From: Vespa crabro
Taxonomy: Eukaryota > Arthropoda > Insecta > Hymenoptera > Vespidae
Reading direction: 5' to 3'
Assembly (NCBI RefSeq): GCF_910589235.1
Contig: NC_060958.1
Span: 3,472,725 to 3,536,724 of the forward strand
DNA length: 64,000 nucleotides
Made by a program: the position numbers and the translations under genes. A model generated the notes under the pieces. It was not told the origin of the DNA. It searched no databases and saw only the letters and a list, made by a program, of their open reading frames with translations. How positions within the stretch are numbered: the stretch's first letter is position 1; the number at the start of each line of letters is the position of its first letter. Positions 42,769 through 55,848 of the stretch are shown here, piece after piece.

Positions 42769-44499
42769 TATCAAGGTAATTGTTATTAATGTTATTGTTA
42801 TTCTTGTCATTATCATTATTATTATTGCTAATATGGTTATTGTTATTTTTATTATTAATGTCATTGCTATTTTTGTTATAGATATGATTTTTGTTATTAT
42901 TGTTATTATTGTTATTATTGTTATTATTAATATTAATGTTATTATTGTTATTGTTATTGTTATTCTTATTATTACTGCTATTTTTGATATTGTTATTTTT
43001 GATATTGTTATTATTGTTATTAATTTTATTGTGATTAATGTATTTGATATTATTGTTAGTATTGCTATTATTTTTATTGTTATTATTGTATTTGTTATCA
43101 TTGTTATTGTGTTGTTATTGTGTTGTTATTCCTATTATTATTATTGTTGTTATTGTTATTGTTGATGTTATTACTATTATTGCTATTGTTTTTGTTGTTG
43201 TTGTTGTTATTGTTGTTGTTATTACTATTATTTATAACTTATTATTGTTAATGTTGTCATTATTATTATTACTATTGTTATTTCATTGTTATTGTTATTT
43301 AAACTATTGTTATTGTTTTTTCCTATTATTGTTATTGTTATTATGTTTATTGTTATAATTGTTATTGTTATTATTGTTATATTGTTATTATTGTTATTGG
43401 TTATTGTTGTTGTTGTTATTATTATTACTGCTTTTTTTGATTCTGTTATTGTTGTTATTGTTATTGTTGATATTTTTATTATTCTTATTTATAGAATTGT
43501 TATTGTTATTTGTTATTATTGTTATTGTTATTATAATTATTATTGTTATTGTTGATATTTCTATTATAGTTATTATTGTTATTGTTAGTATTGTTATTGT
43601 TATTATTGGTATTGTTGTTATTTTTATTGTTATTACTATTATTCTATTGATATTGTAATTTTTGTTATTGTTAATATGTTTATTGTTATAATTGTTATTG
43701 AAGTTATTGTTATATTGTTATTATTGTTATTGGTTATTATTGTTGTTGTTCTTATTATTACTGCTATTTTTGATACTGTTATTATTATTATTGTTATTGT
43801 TTATATTTTTATTATTTTTATTGTTATAATTGTTATTGTTATTAGTAATTATTGTTACTTTTGATATTTATATTATAGTTATTATTGTTATCGTTAGTAT
43901 TGTTATTGTTGTTATTGTTATTGTAAATTTTGTTATTGTTGCTATAATTATTGTTATTGTTGTTATTATTGATATTATTATTGTTATTATTGTTATTGAT
44001 GTTATTATTTTTGATATTATTATGATTGTTATTGTTATTATTATTTCTGCTATTATTGACGTTGTTATTATTGTTATTATTTTTATTGTGAAGATTGTGA
44101 TTTTTATTAATGGTTATAATTGTTCTTGTTATTACTTTTAATATTGATATTGTTGTTTCTGTTATTATTGTCTTTGTTATTATAATTTTTGTTATTATTA
44201 TTATTGTTACTACTATTAATATTGTTATTGTTATTACTGTTATTGCTCTTATTCATATTGTTATTATAGTAATTGTTTTTGTATTTATTTCTTTCATTGC
44301 AATTGTTATTATTGTTATTGTTAATATTATAATTCTCCTTATTATTATTTTTAATGTTATTTCTGTTATTGTTATTATTTCTATTGTTGTTATTGTTATT
44401 GTTATTATTGTTGTTGTTAACATTTATATAATTGTTATAGCTATTATTTTTATTATTGTTATTGTTATTATTGTTATTGTAATATTGTTATTGATATTA
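42769..44499 (+). repeat. Mosaic aagg-to-cg interval (1,731 bp)
   Basis: The start follows the C and A series, then 42910-43650 parallels 21290-22030, and 43840-44499 is the same segment as 9205-9863 (offset 34636, with ttatagctatt). An 11-bp tandem duplication of gttattgtgtt lies at 43103-43124. The interval therefore joins at least three sources within 1.7 kb. Confidence 0.82.
43103..43124 (+). repeat. 11-bp local tandem duplication
   Basis: gttattgtgtt occurs twice directly before gttattcc. In the other units there is a single copy. The length is not a multiple of three. Confidence 0.8.
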
Positions 44500-45002
44500 C
44501 TATCAACGTAATTGTTATTAATGTTAATGTTATTCTTGTCATTGTCATTATTATTCTTGCTAATATGGTGATTGTTATTTTTATTATTAATGTCATTGCT
44601 ATTTTTGTTATAGATATGATTTTTGTTATTATTGTTATTATTGTTATTATTAATATTAATGTTATTATTATTATTGTTATTATTATTATTATTGTTATTG
44701 TTATTACTGTTATTGCTCTTGTTCATATTGTTATTATAGTAATTGTTTTTGTATTTATTTCTATCATTGTAATTGTTAATATTGTTATTGTTAATAATAT
44801 AATTCTTCTTATTATTACTGTTAATGTTATTTCTGTTATAGTTATTATTTCCATTGTTGTTATTGTTATTATTATTATTGTTATTTTGATAATATTGTTA
44901 TTGTTATTATTGTTGTTGTTAACATTGTTATTATTGTTTTGGCTATTATTTTTATTATTGTTATTGTTATTATTGTTATTGTTAATATTGTTATTGATAT
45001 TA
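44500..45002 (+). repeat. Severely truncated unit (503 bp)
   Basis: The shortest marker-to-marker distance in the window. After cattgctatttttg and aatattaatgttatt the text passes at about 44660-44695 straight into ttattattgttattg and attgctcttgttcat, skipping roughly 900 bp of the usual word order. The remainder (ttaataatataattc, tccattgttg, ttttggctatt) follows the 1,410-bp family. Confidence 0.88.
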
Positions 45003-47291
45003 CTATCAAGGTAATTGTTATTAATGTTATTGTTATTCTTGCCATTATCATTATTATTATTGCTAATATGGTTATTGTTATTTTTATTATTAATGTCATT
45101 GCTTTTTTTGTTATAGATATGATTTTTGTTATTATTGTTATTATTGTTATTATTGTTATTATTATTATTAATGTTATTATTGTAATTGTTATTGTTATTC
45201 TTATTATTACTGCTATTTTTGATATTGTTATTTTTGATATTGTTATTATTGTTATTAATTTTATTATGATTAATGTATTTGATATTATTGTTAGTATTGC
45301 TATTATTTTTATTGTTATTATTGTATTTGTTATTATTGTTATTATTGTTATTGTGTTGTTATTCCTATTATTATTATTGTTGTTATTGTTATTGTTGTTG
45401 TTATTACTATTATTGTTATTGTTTTTTTTGTTGTTGTTGTTATTGTTGTTGTTGTTACTATTATTTATAACTTATTATTGTTAATGTTGTCATTATTATT
45501 ATTACTATTGTTATTTCATTGTTATTGTTATTTAAATAATTGTTATTGTTTTTTCTATTATTGTTATTGTTATTATGTTTATTGTTATAATTGTTATTGA
45601 TATTATTGTTATATTGTTATTCTTGTTATTGGTTATTATTGTTGATGTTATTATTATTACTGCTTTTTTTGATTCTGTTATTGTTGTTATTGTTATTGTT
45701 GATATTTTTATTATTTTTATTTATATAATTGTTATTGTTATTTGTTATTATTATTATTGTTATTATAATTATTATTGTTATTGTTGATATTTCTATTATA
45801 GTTATTATTGTTTTTTGTTAGTATTGTTATTGTTAATATTGGTATTGTTGTTATTTTTATTGTTATTACTATTATTCTATTGTTATTGTAATTTTTGTTA
45901 TTGTTATTATGTTTATTGTTATAATTGTTATTGAAGTTATTGTTATATTGTTATTATAGTTATTGGTTATTATTGTTGTTGTTCTTATTATTACTGCTAT
46001 TTTTGATACTGTTATTATTATTATTATTATTGTTGATATTTTTATTATTTTTTTTTGTTATAATTGTTATTGTTATTTGTTATTATTGCTATTGTTAATA
46101 TTGTTATTGTTATTATTGGTACTGTAAATTTTGTTATTGTTGTTACAATTATTGTTATTATTGTTATTATTTCTGTTATTATTGTTATTGTTGTTATTAT
46201 TATTGATATTATTGACGATGATATTATTGTTATTATTTTTATTGTTAACATTGTGATTTTTATTAATGGTTATTATTGTTATTGTTATTATTGGTATTGT
46301 TGTTATTTTTATAGTTACTACTATTATTCTATTGTTAATATTGTTAATATAATTTTTGTTATTATTATTATTTTTATTATTATTATTATTGTTATTGTTA
46401 ATATTATAATTTTTCTTATTATTACTGTTAATGTTATTTCTGTTATTGTTATTATTTCCATTGTTGTTATTGTTATTATTATTATTGTTATTTTGATAAT
46501 ATTGTTATTGTTATTATTGTTATATTGATATTATTGTTATTGGTTATTATTGTTGATGTTATTATTATTACTGAGTATTTTGACTCTGTTATTATTGTAA
46601 TTGTTATTGTTGATATTTTTATTATTTTTTTGTTATAATTGTTATTGTTCTTTGTAATTATTGTTATTGTTAGTATTGTTATTGTTATTATTTGTATTGT
46701 AAATTTTGTTATTGTTGTTACAATTATTGTTATTATTGATATTATTGTTATTATTGTTATTGTTGTTATTATTGATATTATAGTTATTGTTATTGTTATT
46801 ATTATTACTGCTATTATTGACGTTGATATTATTGTTATTATTTTTTTGTTAAGATTGTTATTTTTAATAATGGTTATTATTGTTCTTGTTATTACTTTTA
46901 ATATTGATATTGTTGTTTCTGTTATTATTGTTATTGTTATTATAACTTAAGTTATTATTATTATTGTTACTATTATTAATATTGTTATTGTAATTACTGA
47001 TATTGCTCTTATTCATATTGTTATTATAGTAATTGTTTTTGTATTTATTTCTATCATTGCAATTGTTATTATTGTTATTGTTAATATTATAATTTTTCTT
47101 ATTATTATTTTTAATGTTATTTCTGTTATTGTTATTATTTCTATTGTTGTTATTGTTATTATTATTATTGTAATTTTGATAATATTGTTATTGTTATTAT
47201 TGTTGTTGTTAACATTGTTATTATTGTTATGGCTATTATTTTTATTATTGTTATTGTTATTATTGTTATTGTAATATTGTTATTGATATTT
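45003..47291 (+). repeat. A-class interval, copy 5 (2,289 bp)
   Basis: Another A copy: fusion near 46518, actgagtatt near 46570, palindrome at 46942-46955. It has ggtactgtaaatt near 46118 (ggtattgtaaatt elsewhere) and ttgttattattgttattgttg near 46745, keeping three bases lost in copies 1-4. Confidence 0.9.
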
Positions 47292-48740
47292 CTATCAACG
47301 TAATTGTTATTAATGTTAATGTTATTCTTGTCATTGTCATTATTATTCTTGCTAATATGATTATTGTTATTATTATTATTAATGTTATTGCTATTTTTGT
47401 TATAGGTATGATTATTGTTATTATTGTTATTATTGTTATTATTAATATTAATGTTATTATTGTTATTGTTATTCTTCTTCTTATTATTACTGCTACTTTT
47501 GATATTGTTATTTTTGTTGTTATTACTATTATTTATAACTTATTATTGTTAATGTTGTAATTATTATTATTACTATTGTTATTTTATTGTTATTGTTATT
47601 TAAATAATTGTTATTGTTTTTCCTATTATTGTTATTGTTATTATTTTATTGTTATTATTGTTATTGTTATTATTGATATTGTTGATATTGTTTTAATTAA
47701 TACTTTTATTATTTTTATTGTTGTTATTGTTATTACTGCTATTATTGTTATTGTTATTAACGTTATTGTTCATATAGTTATTGCTACATTAGATATTATT
47801 AATATTGTTAATATGGTTATTGTTAATGTTATTATACTTATTATTATTATTGTTATTGTTATTTTTGTTATTGTTATTATGTTTATTGTTATAATTGTTA
47901 TTGATATTATTGTTATATTGTTATTATTGTTATTGGTTATTATTGTTGATGTTAATATTATTACTGCATATTTTGATTCTGTTATTATTGTTATTGTTAT
48001 TGTTAATGTTTTTATTATTTTTATTTTTATAATTGTTATTGTTAATTGTTATTATTGTTATTGTTAGTATTGTTATTGTTATTATTGGTATTGTAAATTC
48101 TGTTACTGTTGTTACAATTATTGTTATTATTGTTATTATTGTTATTTTTGTTATTATTATTGATATTATTGTTATTGTTATTGTTATTATTATTACTGCT
48201 ATTATTGACGATGTTATTATTGTTATTATTTTTATTGTTAACATTGCGATTTTTATTAATGGTTATTATTGTTCTTGTCATTACTTTTTATATTGATATT
48301 GTTGTTTCTGTTATTATTGTTATTGTTATTATTGGTATTGTTGTTATTTTTATAGTTACTTCTATTATTCTATTGTTAATATTGTTATTATAATTTTTGT
48401 TATAATTATTATTGTTATTATTATTATTATTGTTATTGTTATTACTGTTATTGCTCTTATTCATATTGTTATTATAGTAATTGTTTTTGTATTTATTTCA
48501 ATCATTGTAATTGTTAATATTGTTATTGTTAATATTATAATTCTTCTTATTATTACAGTTAATTTTATTTCTGTTATTGTTATTATTTCCATTGTTGTTA
48601 TTGTTATTATTATTATTGTTATTTTGATAATGTTGTTATTGTTATTATTGTTGTTGTTAACATTGTTATTATTGTTTTGGCTATTATTTTTATTATTGTT
48701 ATTTTTATTATTGTTATTGTTAATATTGTTATTGATATTA
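47292..48740 (+). repeat. B-class interval, copy 6 (1,449 bp)
   Basis: The last full B copy. It carries tctatcaacg, gttgtaattatt, gttttaattaatac and also tcaatcattg and ttacagttaatttt, the states shared by B copies 1 and 2 but not 3-5. A local change, gttaattgttatt near 48043, replaces gttatttgttatt. Confidence 0.9.
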
Positions 48741-50371
48741 CTATCAAGGTAATTGTTATTAATGTTATTGTTATTCTTGCCATTATCATTATTATTATTG
48801 CTAATATGGTTATTGTTATTTTTATTATTAATGTCATTGCTTTTTTTGTTATAGATATGATTTTTGTTATTATTGTTATTATTGTTATTATTGTTACTAT
48901 TATTATTAATGTTATTATTGTAATTGTTATTGTTATTCTTATTATTACTGCTATTTTTGATATTGTTATTTTTGATATTGTTATTATTGTTATTAATTTT
49001 ATTATGATTAATGTATTTGATATTATTGTTAGTATTGCTATTATTTTTATTGTTATTATTGTATTTGTTATTATTGTTATTATTGTTATTGTGTTGTTAT
49101 TCCTATTATTATTATTGTTGTTATTGTTATTGTTGTTGTTATTACTATTATTGTTATTGTTTTTTTTGTTGTTGTTGTTATTGTTGTTGTTGTTACTATT
49201 ATTTATAACTTATTATTGTTAATGTTGTCATTATTATTATTACTATTGTTATTTTATTGTTATTGTTTATTAAATAATTGTTATTGTTTCTCCTATTATT
49301 GTTATTGTTATTATTTTATTGTTATTATTGTTATTGTTATTATTGATAGTGTTGATATTGTTTTCATTAATACTTTTACTATTTTTATTGTTGTTATTGT
49401 TATTATTGCTATCATTGTTATTGTTATTAATGTTATTGTTTATATAGTTATTGCTACATTAGATATTATTATTATTGTTAATATGGTTATTGTTAATATT
49501 ATTATAATTATTATTATTATTGTTATTGTTATTTTTGTCATTGTTATTATGTCTATTGTTATAATTGTTATTGATATTATGGTTATTTTGTTATTATTGT
49601 TACTGGTTATTATTGTTGATGTTATTATTATTACTGCCTATTTTGATTCTGTTATTATTGTTATTGTAATTGTTGATATTTTTATTATTTTTATTGTTAT
49701 AATTGTTATTGTTATTTGTTATTATTGTTATTGTTAGTATAGTTTTTGTTATTATTTGTATTGTAAATTTTGTTATTGTTGTTACATTTATTGATATTAT
49801 TGTTATTATTGTTATTATTGATATTGCTGTTATTATTATTGATATTATTGTTATTGTTATTGTTATTATTATTACTGCTATTATTGACGATGATATTATT
49901 GTTATTATTTTTATTGTTAACATTGTGATTTTTATTAATGGTTATTATTGTTATTGTTGTTATTGGTATTGTTATTATTTTTATAATTACTACTATTATT
50001 CTATTGTTAATATTGTTATTATAATTTTTGTTATTATTATTATTGTTATTATTATTATTATTGTTATTGTGATTACTGTTATTGCTCTTGTTCATATTGT
50101 TATTATAGTAATTGTTTTTGTATTTATTTCTATCATTGTAATTGTTAATATTGTTATTGTTAATAATATAATTCTTCTTATTATTACTGTTAATGTTATT
50201 TCTGTTATAGTTATTATTTCCATTGTTGTTATTGTTATTATTATTATTGTTAATTTGATAATATTGTTATTGTTATTATTGTTGTTGTTAACATTGTAAT
50301 TATTGTTTTGGCTATTATTTTTATTATTGTTATTGTTATTATTGTTATTGTTAATATTGTTATTGATATTA
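48741..50371 (+). repeat. Chimeric unit at the right edge of the central block (1,631 bp)
   Basis: Bases 48741 to about 49200 follow the start of an A interval, including gttattgtgttgttatt. Within the shared ataacttattattg region at about 49200-49250 the sequence changes to the 1,410-bp family (ttttattgttattgttta, gatagtgttgatatt, ttactggttatt), and from there it repeats 12950 onward at an offset of 36279. The switch occurs inside sequence common to both families, as expected of homologous exchange. Confidence 0.88.
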
Positions 50372-51974
50372 CTATCAAGGTAATTGTTATTATTGTTATT
50401 GTTATTCTTGTCATTATCATTATTATTATTGCTAATATGGTTATTGTAATTTATATTATTAATGTAATTGCTATTTTTGTTATAGATATGATTTTTGTTA
50501 TTATTGTTATTATTGTTATTATTGTTATTATAAATATTAATGTTATTATAGTTATTATTATTGATATTCTTATTATTACTGCTATTTTTGATATTGTCAT
50601 TTTTGATATTGTTATTATTGTTATTAATTTTATTGTGATTAATGTATTTGATATTATTGTTAGTATTGCTATTATTTTTATTGTTATTATTGTATTTGTT
50701 ATTATTGTTATTATTGTTATTGTGTTGTTCTTCCTATTATTATTATTGTTGTTATTGTTATTGTTGTTGCTATTACTATTATTGTTATTGTTTTTTTTGT
50801 TGTTGTTATTGTTGTTGTTGTTACTATTATTTATAACTTATTATTGTTAATGTTGTCATTATTATTATTACAATTGTTATTTCATTGTTATTGTTATTTA
50901 AATAATTGTTATTGTTTTTTCCTATTATTGTTATTGTTATTATGTTTATTGTTATAATTGTTATTGTTATTATTGTTATATTGTTATTCTTGTTATTGGT
51001 TATTATTGTTGATGTTATTATTATTACTGCTTTTTTTGATTCTTTTATTGTTGTTATTGTTATTGTGGATATTTTTATTATTTTTATTTATATAATTGTT
51101 ATTGTTATTTGTTATTATTGTTATTGTTATTATAATTATTATTGTTATTGTTGATATTTCTATTATAGTTATTATTGTTATTGTTAGTATTGTTATTGTT
51201 ATTATTGGAATTGTTGTTATTTTTATTGTTATTACTATTATTCTATTGTTATTGTAATTTTTGTTATTGTTATTATTTTTATTGTTATAATTGTTATTGA
51301 AGTTATTGTTATATTGTTATTATTGTAATTGGTTATTATTGTTGTTGTTCTTATTATTACTGCTATTTTTGATACTGTTATTATTATTATTATTATTGTT
51401 GATATTTTTATTATTTTTTTTGTTATAATTGTTATTGTTATTTGTTATTATTGCTATTGTTAATATTGTTATTGTTATTATTGGTATTGTAAATTTTGTT
51501 ATTGTTGTTACAATTATTGTTATTATTGTTATTATTTCTGTTATTATTGTTATTGTTGTTAATATTATTGATATTATTGACGATGATATTATTGTTATTA
51601 TTTTTATTGTTAACATTGTGATTTTTATTAATGGTTATTATTGTTATTGTTATTATTGGTATTGTTGTTATTTTTATAGTTACTACTATTATTCTATTGT
51701 TAATAATGTTATTATAATTTTTGTTATTATTATTATTGTTATTATTATTATTATAGTTATTGTTAATATTATAATTCTTCTTATTATTACTGTTAATGTT
51801 ATTTCTGTTATTGTTATTATTTCCATTGCTGTTATTGTTATTATTATTATTGTTATTTTGATAATATTGTTATTGTTATTATTGTTGTTGTTAACATTGT
51901 TATTATTGTTTTGGCTATTATTTTTATTATTGTTATTGTTATTATTGTTATTGTTAATATTGTTATTGATATTA
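50372..51974 (+). repeat. aagg-type unit copied from the 14.1-kb unit (1,603 bp)
   Basis: Repeats 14093 to about 15105 at an offset of 36279, with the private words atttatattattaatgtaattg and ttattataaatatt. It differs by ttattgatattcttatt near 50570 and ggaattgttgtt near 51207. After about 51384 it departs from that copy and resembles the A-series words (ttattatttctgttatt, gacgatgatatt). Confidence 0.86.
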
Positions 51975-53539
51975 CTATCAAGGTAATTGTTATTAATGTT
52001 ATTGTTATTCTTGTCATTATCATTATTATTATTGCTAATTTGGTTATTGTTATTTTTATTATTAATGTCATTGCTATTTTTGTTATAGATATGATTTTTG
52101 TTATTATTGTTATAATTGTTATTATTGTTATTATTAATATTAATGTTATTATTGTTATTGTTATTGTTATTCTTATTATTACTGCTATTTTTGATATTGT
52201 TATTATTGTTATTAATTTTATTGTGATTAATGTATTTGATATTATTGTTAGTATTGCTATTATTATTATTGTTATTATTGTAGTTGTTATTATTGTTATT
52301 ATTGTTATTGTGTTGTTATTCCTATCATTATTATTGTTGTTATTGTTATTGTTGTTGTTATTACTATTATTGTTATTGTTTTTTTTGTTATTTTTGTTGT
52401 TATTACTATTATTTATAACTTATTATTGTTAATGTTGTCATTATTATTATTACTATTGTTATTTCATTGTTATTGTTATTTAAATAATTGTTATTGTTTT
52501 TTCTATTATTGTTATTGTTATTATGCTTATTGTTATAATTGTTATTGATATTATTGTTGTATTGTTATTATTGTTATTGGTTATTATTGTTGATGTTATT
52601 ATTATTACTGCATTTTTTGATTCTGTTATTGTGGTTATTGTTATTGTTGATATTTTTATTATTTTTATTTAAATAATTGTTATTGTTATTTGTTAATATT
52701 GTTATTGTTATTATAATTATTATTGTTATTGTTGATTTTTCTATTATAGTTATTATTGTTATTGTTAGTATTGTTATTGTTATTATCGGTATTGTTGTTA
52801 TTTTTATTGTTATTATTATTATTCTATTGTTATTGTAATTTTTGTTATTGTTATTATGTTTATTGATATAATTGTTATTGAAGTTATTGTTATATTGCTA
52901 TTATTGTTATTGGTTATTATTGTTGTTGTTCTTATTATTACTGCTATTTTTGATACTGTTATTATTATTATTATTATTGTTGATATTTTTATTATTTTTT
53001 TTGTTATAATTGTTATTGTTATTTGTTATTATTGTTATTGTTAATATTGTTATTGTTATTATTGGTATTGTAAATTTTATTATTGTTGTTACAGTTATTG
53101 TTATTATTGTTATTATTATTGTTATTATTGTTATTGTTGTTATTATTATTGATATTATTGACGATGATATTATTGTTATTATTTTTTTGTTAACAGTGTG
53201 ATTTTTATTAATGGTTAATATTGTTATTGTTATTATTGGTATTGTTGTTATTTTTATAGTTACTACTATTATTCTATTGTTAATATTGTTATTATAATTT
53301 TTGTTATTATTATTATTGGTATTATTATTATTATTGTTATTGTTAATATTATAATTCTTCTTATTATTACTGTTAATGTTATTTCTGTTATTGTTATTAT
53401 TTCCATTGCTGTTATTGTTATTATTATTATTGTTATTTTGATAATATTGTTATTGTTATTATTGTTGTTGTTAACATTGTTATTATTGTTTTGGCTATTA
53501 TTTTTATTATTGTTATTGTTATTATTGTTATTGATATTA
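51975..53539 (+). repeat. aagg-type unit with private deletions (1,565 bp)
   Basis: This unit lacks the usual second gatattgttatttttgatatt element near 52195, reading tttgatattgttattattg directly. It is also shortened in the T-rich stretch near 52385 (ttttttgttatttttgttg). Point changes such as gctaatttggttattg near 52035 and tatgcttattg near 52520 are not shared with other units I compared. It appears to be an older, more diverged copy. Confidence 0.78.
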
Positions 53540-54484
53540 CTATCAAGGTAATTGTTATTAATGTTATTGTTATTCTTGTCATTATCATTATTATTATTGC
53601 TAATATGGTTATTGTCATTTTTATTATTAATGTCATTGCTATTTTTGTTATAGATATGATTTTTGTTATTATTGTTATTATTGTTATTATTGTTATTATT
53701 ATTATTAATGTTATTATTGTTATTGTTATTGTTATTCTTATTATTACTGCTATTTTTGATATTGTTATATTTGATATTGTTATTATTGTTATTAATTTTA
53801 TTGTGATTAATGTATTTGATATTATTGTTAGTATTGCTATTATTTTTATTGTTATTATTGTATTAGTTATCATTGTTATTATTGTTATTGTGTTGTTATT
53901 CCTATTATTATTATTGTTGTTATTGTTATTGTTGTTGTTATTACTATTATTGTTATTGTTTTTTTTGTTGTTGTTGTTATTGTTGTTGTTGTTACTATTA
54001 TTTATAACTTATTATTGTTAATGTTGTCATTATTATTATTACTATTGTTATTTCATTGTTATTGTTATTTAAATAATTGTTATTGTTTTTTCTATTATTG
54101 TTATTGTTATTATGTTTATTGTTATAATTGTTATTGATATTATTGTTGTATTGCTATTATTGTTATTGGTTATTATTGTTGATGTTATTATTATTACTGC
54201 TTTTTTTGATTCTGTTATTGTTGTTATTGTTATTGTTGATATTTTTATTATTTTTATTTATATAATTGTTATTGTTATTTGTTAATATTGTTATTGTTAA
54301 TATTATAATTTTTCTTATTAGTAATGTTAATGTTATTTCTGTTATTGTTATTATTTCCATTGCTGTTATAGTTATTATTATTATTGTTATTTTGATAATA
54401 TTGTTATTGTTATTATTGTTTTGGCTATTATTTTTATTATTGTTATTGTTATTATTGTTATTGTTAATATTGTTATTGATATTA
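53540..54484 (+). repeat. 945-bp interval matching 211-1155 and 7349-8293
   Basis: The marker spacing of 945 bp is the same as in left-block copies 1 and 3. It shares gtcatttttattatt after the marker with 276-290, a C not seen in copies 2 and 3, so it is closest to copy 1. The preceding sequence from 53291 matches base 1 onward, except that copy 1 has lost 39 bp including ttttggctatt. Confidence 0.88.
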
Positions 54485-55848
54485 CTATCAAGGTAATTGT
54501 TATTAATGTTATTGTTATTCTTGTCATTATCATTATTATTATTGCTAATATGGTTATTGTAATTTTTATTATTAATGTCATTGCTACTTTTGTTATAGAT
54601 ATGATTTTTGTTATTATTGTTATTATTGTTATTATTGTTATTATTAATATTAATGTTATTATTGTTATTGTTATTGTTATTCTTATTATTACTGCTATTT
54701 TTGATATTGTTATTTTTGATATTGTTATTATTGTTATTAATTTTATTGTGATTAATGTATTTGATATTATTGTTAGTATTGCTATTATTTTTATTGTTAT
54801 TATTGTATTTGTTATTATTATTATTATTGTTATTGTGTTGTTATTCCTATTATTATTATTGTTGTTATTGTTATTATGTTTATTTGTTATAATTGTTATT
54901 GATATTATTGTTATATTGTTATTCTTGTTATTGGTTATTATTGTTGATGTTATTATTATTACTGCTTTTTTTGATTCTGTTATTGTTGAATTTGTAATTG
55001 TGGATATTTTTATTATTTTTATTTATATAATTGTTATTGTTATTTGTTATTATTGTTATTGTTATTATAATTATTATTGTTATTGTTGATATTTCTATTA
55101 TAGTTATTATTGTTATTGTTAGTAATTTTATTGTTATTATTGTTATTGTTGTTATTTTTATTGTTATTACTATTATTCTATTGTTATTGTAATTTTTGTT
55201 ATTGTTATTATGTTTATTGTTATAATTGTTATTGAAGTTATTGTTATATTGTTATTATTGTTATTGGTTATTATTGTTGTTGTTCTTATTATTACTGCTA
55301 TTTTTGATACTGTTATTATTATTATTATTATTGTTGATATTTTTATTATTTTTTTTGTTATAATTGTTATTCTTATTTGTTATTATTGTTATTGTTAATA
55401 TTGTTATTGTTATTATTGGTATTGTAAATTTTGTTATTGTCGTTACAATTATTGTTATTATTGTTATTATTATTGTTATTATTGTTATTGTTGTTATTAT
55501 TATTGATATTATTGACGATGATATTATTGTTATTATTTTTATTGTTAACATTTTGATTTTTATTAATGGTTATTATTGTTATTGTTATTATTGGTATTGT
55601 TGTTATTTTTATAGTTTCTACTATTATTCTATTGTTAATATTGTTATTATAATTTTTGTTATTATTATTGTTGTTATTATTATTATTATTGTTATTGTTA
55701 ATATTATAATTCTTCTTATTATTACTGTTAATGTTATTTCTGTTATTGTTATTATTGTTGTTGTTAACATTGTTATTAATGTTTTGGCTATTATTTTAAT
55801 TATTGTTATTGTTATTATTGTTATTGTTAATATAGTTTTTGATATTAC
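54485..55848 (+). repeat. aagg-type unit with internal deletion (1,364 bp)
   Basis: At about 54865-54885 the text runs from ttgttgttattgttatt straight into atgtttatttgttataattg. The T-rich stretch, ataacttattattg and ttaaataattg words are missing. Further changes include gttgaatttgtaattgtgg near 54985. Downstream it returns to the standard order with ttgaagttattg, gacgatgatatt and ttttgatttttatt, and a second deletion near 55755 drops the tccattg and ttttgataat words. Confidence 0.82.
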
